The position numbers and the translations under genes are program-made. 5,730 nucleotides of DNA from an uncultured bacterium (GTDB lineage Bacteria > Bacillota > Clostridia > Oscillospirales > Oscillospiraceae): contig CAJMQD010000073.1 in assembly GCA_905215425.1 (NCBI GenBank), positions 1 to 5,730 on the forward strand, read 5' to 3'. The notes beneath the pieces were generated by a model. That model made no database searches. It saw only the letters and a list, made by a program, of their open reading frames with translations, and was not told where the DNA came from. The stretch's first letter is position 1, and each line of letters starts with the position of its first letter. This document shows positions 1-5,723 of the stretch, piece after piece.

Positions 1-1424
1 ATCTGCTTGCCGCCCACCCGCATGATCTCGCGCTCCTGAAGGGCGCGCAGAAGCATGACCTGGAGGGAGGAACTCATGCCCTCTACCTCGTCCAAAAACA
101 GGGTGCCCTTGTGGGCGAACTCGAACAGACCGGGTTTGCCGCCCCGCTTCGCTCCGGTGAAGGCGCCCTCCTCATAGCCGAACAGTTCGCTTTCCAGCAG
201 GCTTTCCGGGAAAGCGGCCACATTGATGGCGACGAAAGGGCCGGAGCTTCGCCGGGATTCCCGGTGGATCCCGTGAGCGAAGAGCTCCTTGCCGGTTCCG
301 GTTTCGCCGATCAGAAGGACGGGACTTTCGCTTTGAGCCATTCGCTTTAAAACTTGTTTGGTGTGCAGAATGGCCTCGGATTGGCCGATCACATCGTCGA
401 AGCTGTATTTGGCGTAGTGGCCCTTCTGGAACAGCTGGCTGCGCAGTTCGTTCTGCCGCTCCTCCATCTCATTAAAGCGCTGAAGAATGGCAAAGGCGCC
501 GATACATGTGCCGTTGCGGATAACGGGGATAACTTCAATACTCAGGTTGGCTCCGTTGACCTTGACCAGCTTTATGGGCATAGGGTGGGTGCACTGAAGG
601 CACTCAGTAAAGGGAATGTAGGGGAACAATTCGGTGCAGCGGTTGCGCTCATTCATCACAAAGTTAACACCGGTCATGTCCTGGGCGTGCTGGTTACAGG
701 CATACACCACGCCCTTTTCGTTGATGGCAATCACGCCGTCCCGCAGGTTTTCCATCAGAATGTGGAACTGACTTTCCAACCGGGTGGAACGGGCGAACAT
801 CTGGTTAAAGCCATAGTTGCTGCTGGCGATGGAGTGGAAGTAGTTCTGGAAGGGTTCCGTTTCCAAAAGGTGATCCAAGCCCAGACGCAGCGCGATTTCC
901 ACCACCATGCTGGTGGTGCAGGTGCGCTGACCAAGGTTGATGGTGGTGTCGATCCAGTCGGGAACGTAGCGCTCCTCGTCCGGGGTGACGGCGATGTGGA
1001 TATCGTCATGGTCCCGCAGCTGAAGGCCGGGGAAGTAGGAGATCCACTTCACATGGTTGATGCCCAGCTGTTCCAGCTGGGAGACTGCTTCCCGGGCCAT
1101 GGTAGGGGTCATATTGACAAATAGGACCTTACTCCCGCCAGGAATTTCCTTCAGACGGTTCAGCGTCTCCCAGCGGAAGGAGACTTCGATTCCCATCATC
1201 TGACTGCCTGGGGGAACATGGCGGGAGAACTCCTCGGCAGAGCCGTAGGCGTCGGTGGTGGCGGCATAGATATCGGCAGGGGGAAGCATACCTGTGGCGG
1301 TGCCGTCCCAAATGGAAAAGGTGTCGACTTGGGCCACATCGCCGAAGAGAGAACGGATGTCCGCCGCATAGGCGGCGGCAGCCAGAGGGTCCATACAGAT
1401 CACGGAGATTTTCTTTTTACTCAT
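1..1424 (-). CDS. Sigma-54-dependent transcriptional activator with PAS domain, 3' end outside the window
   Basis: Enhancer-binding activator that would use ATP to open promoters held by RNA polymerase with sigma-54. Reading from an ATG at 1424, 474 codons are visible before the left edge. Residues 1-200 form an alpha/beta-looking sensory region, possibly related to the PrpR N-terminal domain; its ligand cannot be read. A PAS domain lies at about 219-318 (LRDGVIAI at 227-234), followed by a short charged linker. The AAA+ domain starts near F342 and has Walker A GETGTGKE (373-380), the sigma-54 contact loop GAFTGA (420-425) and Walker B GTLFLDE (440-446). The rest of the AAA+ domain and the expected C-terminal helix-turn-helix are off the edge. 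An AGGAG site lies 11 bases before the ATG. No -24/-12 promoter was seen in the window, so its target is probably to the left. Family assignment is firm; the regulated pathway is unknown. Confidence 0.95.
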   Translation of the reverse strand, partial: MSKKKISVICMDPLAAAAYAADIRSLFGDVAQVDTFSIWDGTATGMLPPADIYAATTDAYGSAEEFSRHVPPGSQMMGIEVSFRWETLNRLKEIPGGSKVLFVNMTPTMAREAVSQLEQLGINHVKWISYFPGLQLRDHDDIHIAVTPDEERYVPDWIDTTINLGQRTCTTSMVVEIALRLGLDHLLETEPFQNYFHSIASSNYGFNQMFARSTRLESQFHILMENLRDGVIAINEKGVVYACNQHAQDMTGVNFVMNERNRCTELFPYIPFTECLQCTHPMPIKLVKVNGANLSIEVIPVIRNGTCIGAFAILQRFNEMEERQNELRSQLFQKGHYAKYSFDDVIGQSEAILHTKQVLKRMAQSESPVLLIGETGTGKELFAHGIHRESRRSSGPFVAINVAAFPESLLESELFGYEEGAFTGAKRGGKPGLFEFAHKGTLFLDEVEGMSSSLQVMLLRALQEREIMRVGGKQ

Positions 1425-1453
1425 AGACTGTGACGCTCCTGGAAGTTTTGATT

Positions 1454-1482
1454 ATTAAACCACTGTTTTTGAAATTATGCAA
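1454..1482 (-). promoter_or_regulatory. Predicted sigma-70-type promoter of the sigma-54 activator gene
   Basis: Read on the minus strand: TTGCAT (1477-1482), a 17-base spacer, then TTTAAT (1454-1459), which matches TATAAT at five of six positions and is preceded by TG one base upstream (extended -10). The -35 box is weak (three of six). Predicted transcription start is near 1447, giving a leader of about 23 bases with the AGGAG site in it. The surrounding sequence is AT-rich compared with the genes. Prediction from sequence only. Confidence 0.6.
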
Positions 1483-1566
1483 GAAAAAATTAAGAGCCTT
1501 CAAAAAACGTCGGAAGGGAATCACAGGGCAGATCGAGGCCGGAAAGGGGGAAACAGGGGAAAATCC

Positions 1567-1634
1567 AGCTGTGAAAAACAAAATGGAAGCTTAATGTATT
1601 TTTTCCTTGGTTCAGGCTGACAAAAATCACAGCT
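1567..1634. repeat. 8-bp inverted repeat at the 3' end of the hydrolase gene
   Basis: AGCTGTGA (1567-1574) and TCACAGCT (1627-1634) are perfect reverse complements separated by 52 bases; the right arm touches the hydrolase stop codon. The pair could form a long-looped stem in the hydrolase 3' untranslated region, but there is no clean T-tract after it on the minus strand, so it is not called a terminator. The remainder of the 1425-1633 gap holds a purine-rich plus-strand stretch (about 1511-1563) and the activator promoter; no gene is seen in it. Confidence 0.35.
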
Positions 1635-2566
1635 TAGAGGGGCGAATTTTTCTCCAACCAGCGGAGAAGGTCGTCCCACACTTCCCGTCGGTTGATCTCG
1701 TTCAGAATTTCGTGCCGCGCACCGGGATAGAGCTTGACGGAGAGAGAACGGCAGCCTGCATCTGTGAACAGCTTGGCCACCCGCTGTACCCCCGCCCCCA
1801 TAGAGCCCACAGGGTCGCGGTCGCCGGAGAGAAAGAGGACCGGGGTGGCCGGATCCATTTTGGCGGCGTTGCAGGGCGCACCGATGAACCGGATCCCCCC
1901 CAGCATATCCCGGAACATACCCACGGTGGGATGAAAGCCGCACAGAGGATCGGCCAGAAAAGCGTCCACCGAGGCCTCGTCCCGGCTGAGCCAGTCAGAG
2001 TCTGTGCGGTTGGGACGGAAGGGACGATTGTAGTTTCCCAAGGACAGGGAGTAGACCAGGTCGCTGACATAGTCGGGCCCCTTCAAACGGCACAGCAGGG
2101 CGGAAAGAGCCTGTCCCATGGAAACCAGAGCGGGAGCCTCCTGTCCGGTGCCGGACAGAATGGCCCCGTGGACCGTACTGGGATACTGGATCAGGTAGGT
2201 CCGGGTGAGAAAAGAGCCCATGGAGTGGCCCAGGATGAAATAGGGTATCCCGGGAAAACGCCGCCCCATGCGCTGACGGAGCTGAGCGATATCCCGGACC
2301 AGGAGGCTCCAGCCGTTTTTGGGGCCGAAGTAGCCGTATTTCCCGTCAGAGGCGGTGCGGCCGTGGCCTAAATGGTCCTCCCCGCACACGGCGAAGCCGT
2401 GACCGGTGAGAAAGCGGGCGGTATCCTCATAGCGGCCCATGTGTTCCGCAACTCCGTGGACGAGCTGGACAACGCCGCGGGGCGGACAGGCGGGCAGCCA
2501 AAGGCGACATTGAATTTGGTGTATCCCGTCGGCTGACAGGAAGGAGAAATTCTCCGTTTCACACAT
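1634..2566 (-). CDS. Alpha/beta hydrolase, monoacylglycerol lipase-like (Hydrolase_4 / S33-type)
   Basis: Serine hydrolase of 310 residues with no signal peptide, so cytoplasmic; it probably cleaves a glycerol monoester or similar carboxylic ester. The oxyanion-side motif HGVAEHMGRY is at 37-46, a typical feature of the monoacylglycerol lipase group. The nucleophile elbow GHSMG is at 113-117 with Ser115. The acid is probably Asp251 in SGDRDPVG (247-254) and the base is His285 in GARHE (282-286), so the triad is complete. A lid or cap segment lies between about 140 and 235. Length is normal for the family. The start at 2566 is supported by AGGGGG six bases upstream (2573-2578). It has its own promoter 82 bases downstream of the neighbouring minus-strand gene. 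The true substrate is not readable; lysophospholipase or another esterase are alternatives. Confidence 0.93.
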   Translation of the reverse strand: MCETENFSFLSADGIHQIQCRLWLPACPPRGVVQLVHGVAEHMGRYEDTARFLTGHGFAVCGEDHLGHGRTASDGKYGYFGPKNGWSLLVRDIAQLRQRMGRRFPGIPYFILGHSMGSFLTRTYLIQYPSTVHGAILSGTGQEAPALVSMGQALSALLCRLKGPDYVSDLVYSLSLGNYNRPFRPNRTDSDWLSRDEASVDAFLADPLCGFHPTVGMFRDMLGGIRFIGAPCNAAKMDPATPVLFLSGDRDPVGSMGAGVQRVAKLFTDAGCRSLSVKLYPGARHEILNEINRREVWDDLLRWLEKNSPL

Positions 2567-2608
2567 AGCAATCCCCCTATGCTTATGTTAAAATATCTGG
2601 GTTCATTT

Positions 2609-2637
2609 ATTTTATCATAGCTCCGGACAAGAAACAA
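2609..2637 (-). promoter_or_regulatory. Predicted sigma-70-type promoter of the hydrolase gene
   Basis: Read on the minus strand: TTGTTT (2632-2637), a 17-base spacer, then TAAAAT (2609-2614), preceded by TGA to give an extended -10. Predicted start is near 2602, leaving about 36 bases before the hydrolase ATG, with the AGGGGG ribosome site inside. It sits in the 82-base AT-rich gap after the 2649-3194 gene, whose stop is 11 bases upstream of the -35 box. The hydrolase can therefore be transcribed on its own, although read-through from the upstream gene is not excluded, since no terminator is seen between them. Confidence 0.7.
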
Positions 2638-2648
2638 CGCGAAATTGG

Positions 2649-3194
2649 TTAAAGTGCGCCGAAATGTTCTAAAAAGGTCTGGATCTCCCGGGCCAGCTCC
2701 GCTGACTGCCGGGACAGGCCATAGCAGAGCAGACGAACGGGAGCGCAGGACACGCGGTCGCCTTCCGCCTGCGCCTGTTCGGCCCACTGCCGGAAGCGCA
2801 GCCAGTGTTGGCGCAGCGCGTTGTCCCGGGGGAGCGGCGGCAGAGACGGTTCGGACACCTGAGGTGTATATCTCCGGCCGGTAAGAAGAAAATGGCCGGT
2901 GTCCAGACGGCGGAGCTGGTTCCGCAGGGTGCGGAGTTGACTCCAGGCCAGCCGGGAGACGGGACCGGGCCAGCGACGGGCCAGCGCCAGAGTGTCCCGG
3001 ACGGCCGCGGCCAGACGATCCATCCAGCCCTCCAGCAGAAGCTGGGGGGCGACCTCACGGACCGGGGGGAAAGTCTTTTCCTCCGGCGGCGGGAGCAGGG
3101 CGATGGGGCTGTCCTCCTGTCCGGCGGTGACCCGCTGCCACACACTCTGAAAGATCAGGGGGTCTCTGGGGTCCGGAGCGTGGTTTGATTCCAT
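2649..3194 (-). CDS. Conserved-looking helical protein, possible degenerate ferritin-like bundle
   Basis: Function not firmly recognised. The 181-residue product has no signal peptide or membrane segment. A proline-rich stretch (about 27-48) is followed by amphipathic, Arg- and Leu-rich helices at about 50-105, and by two more helices at about 122-145 and 155-178. The opening (DPLIFQSVWQRV, 11-22) and the HFLLTGRRY segment (100-108) resemble, from memory, small clostridial ferritin-like or rubrerythrin-like proteins. However, the position where that family carries a glutamate/histidine iron motif reads LAWSQLRTLRNQ here, so no metal site is visible. The start at 3194 is well supported: GGAGGG (3203-3208) lies eight bases upstream. 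That ribosome site lies inside a nested inverted repeat (3202-3244), so translation may be controlled by folding. It is divergent from the thioesterase gene. Existence as a gene is likely; the family call is tentative. Confidence 0.75.
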   Translation of the reverse strand: MESNHAPDPRDPLIFQSVWQRVTAGQEDSPIALLPPPEEKTFPPVREVAPQLLLEGWMDRLAAAVRDTLALARRWPGPVSRLAWSQLRTLRNQLRRLDTGHFLLTGRRYTPQVSEPSLPPLPRDNALRQHWLRFRQWAEQAQAEGDRVSCAPVRLLCYGLSRQSAELAREIQTFLEHFGAL

Positions 3195-3201
3195 ATGAGT
3201 A

Positions 3202-3244
3202 TCCCTCCATCCAGTATTCCCACCATCCTATGTGGGCGGAGGGA
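3202..3244. promoter_or_regulatory. Nested inverted repeat covering the ribosome site of the minus-strand gene
   Basis: Outer arms TCCCTCC (3202-3208) and GGAGGGA (3238-3244) are a perfect 7-bp inverted repeat. Inside it CCCAC (3219-3223) and GTGGG (3232-3236) form a 5-bp arm pair around an 8-base loop. On the minus-strand transcript the 3' outer arm is exactly the Shine-Dalgarno site GGAGGGA of the 2649-3194 gene, so folding would hide it if transcription starts upstream of 3244. It could instead be a protein operator between the divergent genes. The promoters of the two flanking genes are not clear; only a weak minus-strand TTCCCA/TAGGAT pair with an 18-base spacer was found. Confidence 0.5.
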
Positions 3245-3272
3245 GAAGTGGGAAAACAGAAAGGAAGATTTT

Positions 3273-3746
3273 ATGGAGCAGAGAGAGATTGAAGAACGGC
3301 TGAAGGCCATGGTGAACGGGCCCCATCAGTTCTCGGCTTACAACAACATTTTTCTGGAGAAGGTCCAGACCGGAAGAACAGAGGGACGGCTGTTTGTAAC
3401 GGAGAACAGCTTGAATCCCCATGGTATGGTCCATGGCGGCGCCCTGGTGACCTTGGCGGATACGATGGCGGGTACCTGCGCCTGTTCCAAGTATGGCAAT
3501 ACCTGCGTCACGACCAACAGCACCATGGAGTATCTCCGTCCGGGCACTGCGCCCTGGGTCCGCTGCGTGGCTGTGGCCACAAAAATCGGGCGGACGCTGT
3601 CTGTGGTGCGGGTAGAGCTTACCGACAGCCAGGACCGTTTGGTGGCTACGGGGACGTACACCTTCTGCATGATGAATGTGGGGGATGACCGTCTGCGGGT
3701 GGAGTCGGCGGAAAAGGCCCTTGACAAGGACAAGGGTCAGTGCTAA
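3273..3746 (+). CDS. PaaI-family hotdog-fold acyl-CoA thioesterase
   Basis: Cytoplasmic hotdog-fold protein of 157 residues that probably hydrolyses an acyl-CoA or aryl-CoA thioester. The signature NPHGMVHGGALVTLADTMAG (48-67) is the long helix and its lead-in; Asn48 and the HGG turn (54-56) place the thioester, and Asp63 is the likely catalytic acid seen in PaaI relatives. The NSTMEYLRP strand (82-90) and the RLVATGTYTF strand (122-131) complete the fold. Length is typical. The reading frame is open from an ATG at 3195, but that one has no ribosome site. The ATG at 3273 follows AAGGAAG (3261-3267) by five bases and starts where family members start, so it is preferred. Its last codons and stop overlap the promoter of the lysine-riboswitch transcript. 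The substrate is unknown and the neighbours give no clear pathway. Confidence 0.9.
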   Translation: MEQREIEERLKAMVNGPHQFSAYNNIFLEKVQTGRTEGRLFVTENSLNPHGMVHGGALVTLADTMAGTCACSKYGNTCVTTNSTMEYLRPGTAPWVRCVAVATKIGRTLSVVRVELTDSQDRLVATGTYTFCMMNVGDDRLRVESAEKALDKDKGQC

Positions 3747-3749
3747 GAT
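3721..3749 (+). promoter_or_regulatory. Promoter of the lysine-riboswitch / transporter transcript
   Basis: A perfect TTGACA (3721-3726), a 17-base spacer and TAAGAT (3744-3749, four of six), preceded by TGC to give an extended -10. The -35 box lies inside the last codons of the thioesterase gene, and the -10 box contains its TAA stop (3744-3746). Predicted start is near 3756, about 23 bases before aptamer helix P1, a normal distance for a riboswitch leader. Read-through from the thioesterase gene may also supply transcript. Confidence 0.75.
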
Positions 3750-3778
3750 TCTGTTATTATTACAACTAAATCAGCAGA

Positions 3779-3939
3779 GATAGAGGCGCGGATTTCATGC
3801 GTACTCCGGGATTTAAGGCCAGGCAGCCGTTCCGGAGGAGAGGGGAATCCGCCGAAGGAGGACGAGGGTGCCTGCCCCGTCAGTCCTGGTGCGTAAGAGA
3901 ATATCTTGCGGACTGTCACGGTCAACGTGGAGAGCTGTC
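3779..3939 (+). promoter_or_regulatory. Lysine riboswitch aptamer (L-box)
   Basis: Binds free lysine in the nascent leader RNA. All five helices can be drawn. P1 is GATAG (3779-3783) with CTGTC (3935-3939). P2 is CTCCGG (3804-3809) with CCGGAG (3832-3837), preceded by the conserved AGAGG...GCG...GTA internal loop (3782-3803). P2b is GGC (3817-3819) with GCC (3826-3828). P3 is GACG-A-GGG (3861-3868) with CCCCGTC (3875-3881). P4 is CGTAAGA (3892-3898) with TCTTGCG (3904-3910). P5 is CACG (3917-3920) with CGTG (3926-3929). The L2 loop CAGGCA (3820-3825) is exactly complementary to the L3 loop TGCCTG (3869-3874), the family's kissing interaction. Conserved core strings GCCGAAGG (3851-3858) and GGACTGTCA (3910-3918) align with Bacillus subtilis lysC. 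It controls the transporter gene downstream. Confidence 0.95.
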
Positions 3940-3984
3940 CGCTTTTATTCCCCACTCTGTGGGGAGAGTAAGGCCATGGATGGC
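3934..3984 (+). promoter_or_regulatory. Predicted antiterminator of the lysine riboswitch
   Basis: GCTGTCCG (3934-3941), which includes the 3' strand of aptamer P1, can pair over eight bases (with three G-U pairs and one A-U) with TGGATGGC (3977-3984), which is part of the terminator 5' strand. Between them a strong hairpin CCCCAC (3950-3955), loop TCT, GTGGGG (3959-3964) brings the two arms together, helped by CTT (3942-3944) with AAG (3970-3972). When lysine is absent this fold should occupy the terminator strand and allow transcription. Forming P1 with lysine bound removes 3935-3939 from it. Derived by hand pairing, without energy calculation. Confidence 0.7.
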
Positions 3985-4020
3985 GCGCGTAAAGCTGCTG
4001 TCCGTGGCCCTTTTGTTTGT
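3972..4020 (+). terminator. Intrinsic terminator, expression platform of the lysine riboswitch
   Basis: The 5' strand at 3972-3984 (GGCCATGGATGGC) pairs with the 3' strand at 3997-4009 (GCTGTCCGTGGCC) in 13 consecutive pairs, three of them G-U, around a 12-base loop. A T-rich run follows at once (C, then TTTTGTTTGT at 4011-4020). It ends 22 bases before the transporter ATG, so termination here prevents transcription of the gene. It cannot coexist with the antiterminator because both use 3977-3984. Confidence 0.9.
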
Positions 4021-4042
4021 CTGAAAAGAGAGGAATCCTAAC

Positions 4043-5659
4043 ATGAGTAAGCAAAAAAATCGACTTCTTCTGGGCGTGGCCTGTGCGGTGATTGCGGCCA
4101 TGGCAATTTTGGTCCCCCTTACGGTAGAGAATACCTATGCCACCTTTTGGGCGCTGGTGCCCCCGGTGGTAGCCATTGGGCTGGCGTTGATCACCAAGGA
4201 GGTCTACTCGTCCCTGTTTGTGGGCATCGTAGTGGGCGGCGCCTTTGCCTGCGGCGGCTCCATTCCTGCTGCGGTGGATAACGTGGTCGGCATAGGTCTG
4301 GTGAATGCTGTCTCCGGTAGCGCAGGCATTTTTGTGTTTCTGGTGATTCTGGGTGTGGTGGTGTCGCTGCTGAACCGGGCCGGAGGATCTGCCGCCTTTG
4401 GACGCTGGGCCAGAACCCACATCAAGACCAGGGTGGGGGCACAGCTGGCCACCTTTGTACTGGGCGTTCTGATTTTTATTGACGACTATTTTAACTGCCT
4501 GACTGTGGGCTCCGTCATGCTGCCTGTCACCGACGGACACCGGATCTCCCGGGCCAAGCTGGCCTACCTGATCGACGCCACAGCCGCCCCTATCTGCATG
4601 ATCGCACCCATCAGCTCGTGGGCGGCGGCCGTGTCCAAGTTTACGGAGGGGACCGGCCTGTCCGGGATCGGCCTGTTTGTCCGGGCTATCCCCTATAACT
4701 TCTATTCCCTTTTGACTTTTGTCTTTGTGCTGGGATTGATCCTGATGCAGGTGGATTACGGACCGATGGCCCGGCACGAACACAATGCGGTGGAGCACGG
4801 AGACCTGTTCTCCGGGCAGGAGCGGGTGAACAGCGAGGAGGTCATCTCTAACCCCCGCAGCCGGGTGATCGATCTGGTTCTGCCCATTGTGATCCTGGTG
4901 GTCATCTCTGTGGTGGGACTGCTGTATGTGGGCGGTTATTTTGGGGCAGACGCCTGGGGCGGCACGGAGTATGCCGGGGACTTTGTGGGGGCTTTCGGCA
5001 ATACGGATGCCTTTGTGGGTCTGCCTTGGGGCGGAATTTTGGCCCTCATATTCCTGATCGCCTATCTGGTCTGCCGCCGTCTGCTCACCTTTAAAGAGGC
5101 GATGGACTGTGTGCCCCAGGGCTTTATCGCCATGGTGCCCGCCATCATGATCCTGACGCTGGCGACCTCTCTGAAAAATATCTCCAACGACCTTCTGGGT
5201 TCGGCCTCCTTTGTGGAGATGCTGATGCACAGCGACTTTGCCCAGGGACTGTCGAACTTTCTGCCTGCGGTGATTTTTGTAGTGGCCTGCCTGCTGGCCT
5301 TTGCCACCGGTACCAGCTGGGGCACCTTCGGCATCCTGATCCCCATTGTTTCCAATATGTTTGGGGTGGAGGACCCGCTGCTGTATATCGGCATGTCCGC
5401 CTGTCTGGCCGGGGCTGTGTGCGGCGACCACTGCTCCCCCATCTCTGACACCACCATTATGTCCTCTGCGGGGGCCCAGTGCGTCCATGTGGTCCATGTG
5501 TCCACGCAGCTGCCCTACGCTGTCTCGGTGGCAGTGGTCAGCTTTGTATGCTTCCTGCTGGCCGGATTTCTGCAAAATGCGGTGATCTGTCTGGCCGTTG
5601 GCGTGGTATTGATCCTTGGCTTCCTCGCCTGGATGAAACGCCGCCCGGCAAGGGCGTAA
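4043..5659 (+). CDS. NhaC-superfamily transporter under lysine riboswitch control, probable lysine transporter (LysW-like)
   Basis: Integral membrane protein of 538 residues with roughly a dozen hydrophobic segments (for example 8-28, 33-50, 95-112, 132-148, 215-236, 277-297, 327-345, 360-376, 404-424, 490-530). NhaC-superfamily motifs are present: FIDDYFNCLTVG (145-156) with paired aspartates 147-148, ATGTSWGTFG (421-430), and GDHCSPISDTT (461-471) with buried charged residues. A hydrophilic, histidine-rich loop lies at about 240-275. The start at 4043 follows GAGAGGA (4028-4034) by eight bases. Automatic annotation would call this a Na+/H+ antiporter. The lysine riboswitch directly upstream instead points to lysine transport, as proposed for riboswitch-linked NhaC relatives (LysW) in comparative studies of the lysine regulon. 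Import is the simplest reading, since excess lysine should switch the gene off. The coupling ion and direction are inference. No plus-strand terminator is visible after the stop. Confidence 0.93.
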   Translation: MSKQKNRLLLGVACAVIAAMAILVPLTVENTYATFWALVPPVVAIGLALITKEVYSSLFVGIVVGGAFACGGSIPAAVDNVVGIGLVNAVSGSAGIFVFLVILGVVVSLLNRAGGSAAFGRWARTHIKTRVGAQLATFVLGVLIFIDDYFNCLTVGSVMLPVTDGHRISRAKLAYLIDATAAPICMIAPISSWAAAVSKFTEGTGLSGIGLFVRAIPYNFYSLLTFVFVLGLILMQVDYGPMARHEHNAVEHGDLFSGQERVNSEEVISNPRSRVIDLVLPIVILVVISVVGLLYVGGYFGADAWGGTEYAGDFVGAFGNTDAFVGLPWGGILALIFLIAYLVCRRLLTFKEAMDCVPQGFIAMVPAIMILTLATSLKNISNDLLGSASFVEMLMHSDFAQGLSNFLPAVIFVVACLLAFATGTSWGTFGILIPIVSNMFGVEDPLLYIGMSACLAGAVCGDHCSPISDTTIMSSAGAQCVHVVHVSTQLPYAVSVAVVSFVCFLLAGFLQNAVICLAVGVVLILGFLAWMKRRPARA

Positions 5660-5685
5660 GATTGCGGTGAAAGGCCAGGCTGTCG

Positions 5686-5723
5686 AAAAAGTCCTTCCGG
5701 CCAAAGGATTCGGAGGGAAGGAT
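5686..5723 (-). terminator. Possible intrinsic terminator for a convergent gene outside the window
   Basis: TCCTTCC (5692-5698) and GGAAGGA (5716-5722) form a 7-bp inverted repeat around a 17-base loop. On the minus strand the hairpin is followed by CTTTTT (complement of 5686-5691), which is the arrangement of a rho-independent terminator for a gene coming from the right. On the plus strand it is preceded by A's and followed by TAGTTGGA, so it fits less well as the transporter's own terminator, although some two-way action is possible. The window ends seven bases later. Confidence 0.4.

Noticed and set aside
354..1124. A 256-codon plus-strand open frame opposite the sigma-54 activator
   Set aside because: The minus-strand frame carries intact Walker A, GAFTGA and Walker B motifs and a PAS domain; the plus-strand product has no recognisable feature and no ribosome site.
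1511..1563. G-run-rich plus-strand stretch considered as a G-quadruplex
   Set aside because: The four G-runs are separated by uneven loops, one about 20 bases long, so a stable quadruplex is not well supported.
1607..2371. A 254-codon plus-strand open frame opposite the hydrolase
   Set aside because: The minus strand encodes a complete alpha/beta hydrolase triad; the plus-strand frame is a compositional shadow.
3195..3272. A 26-residue N-terminal extension of the thioesterase from the ATG at 3195
   Set aside because: No ribosome site precedes that ATG, the added residues do not look like the family, and the sequence is the divergent control region. The ATG at 3273 has a good ribosome site.
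3797..4024. A 75-codon plus-strand open frame in the transporter leader, considered as a leader peptide
   Set aside because: It runs straight through the conserved aptamer helices and the terminator, whose sequence is explained by RNA structure. There is no ribosome site before its ATG and it lacks a run of lysine codons.
3747..4042. Sigma-54 (-24/-12) promoter that the neighbouring activator might control
   Set aside because: No GG-N10-GC arrangement resembling TGGCAC-N5-TTGC was found in this leader or in the other intergenic gaps; the promoters seen are sigma-70-type.
3743..5704. A 653-codon open frame on the minus strand, fully opposite the transporter gene
   Set aside because: It is the mirror frame of a GC-rich membrane-protein gene: Gly-, His- and Gln-rich, with no domain, no membrane segment and no ribosome site, and it would also run through the riboswitch. 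The plus-strand gene has clear family motifs.
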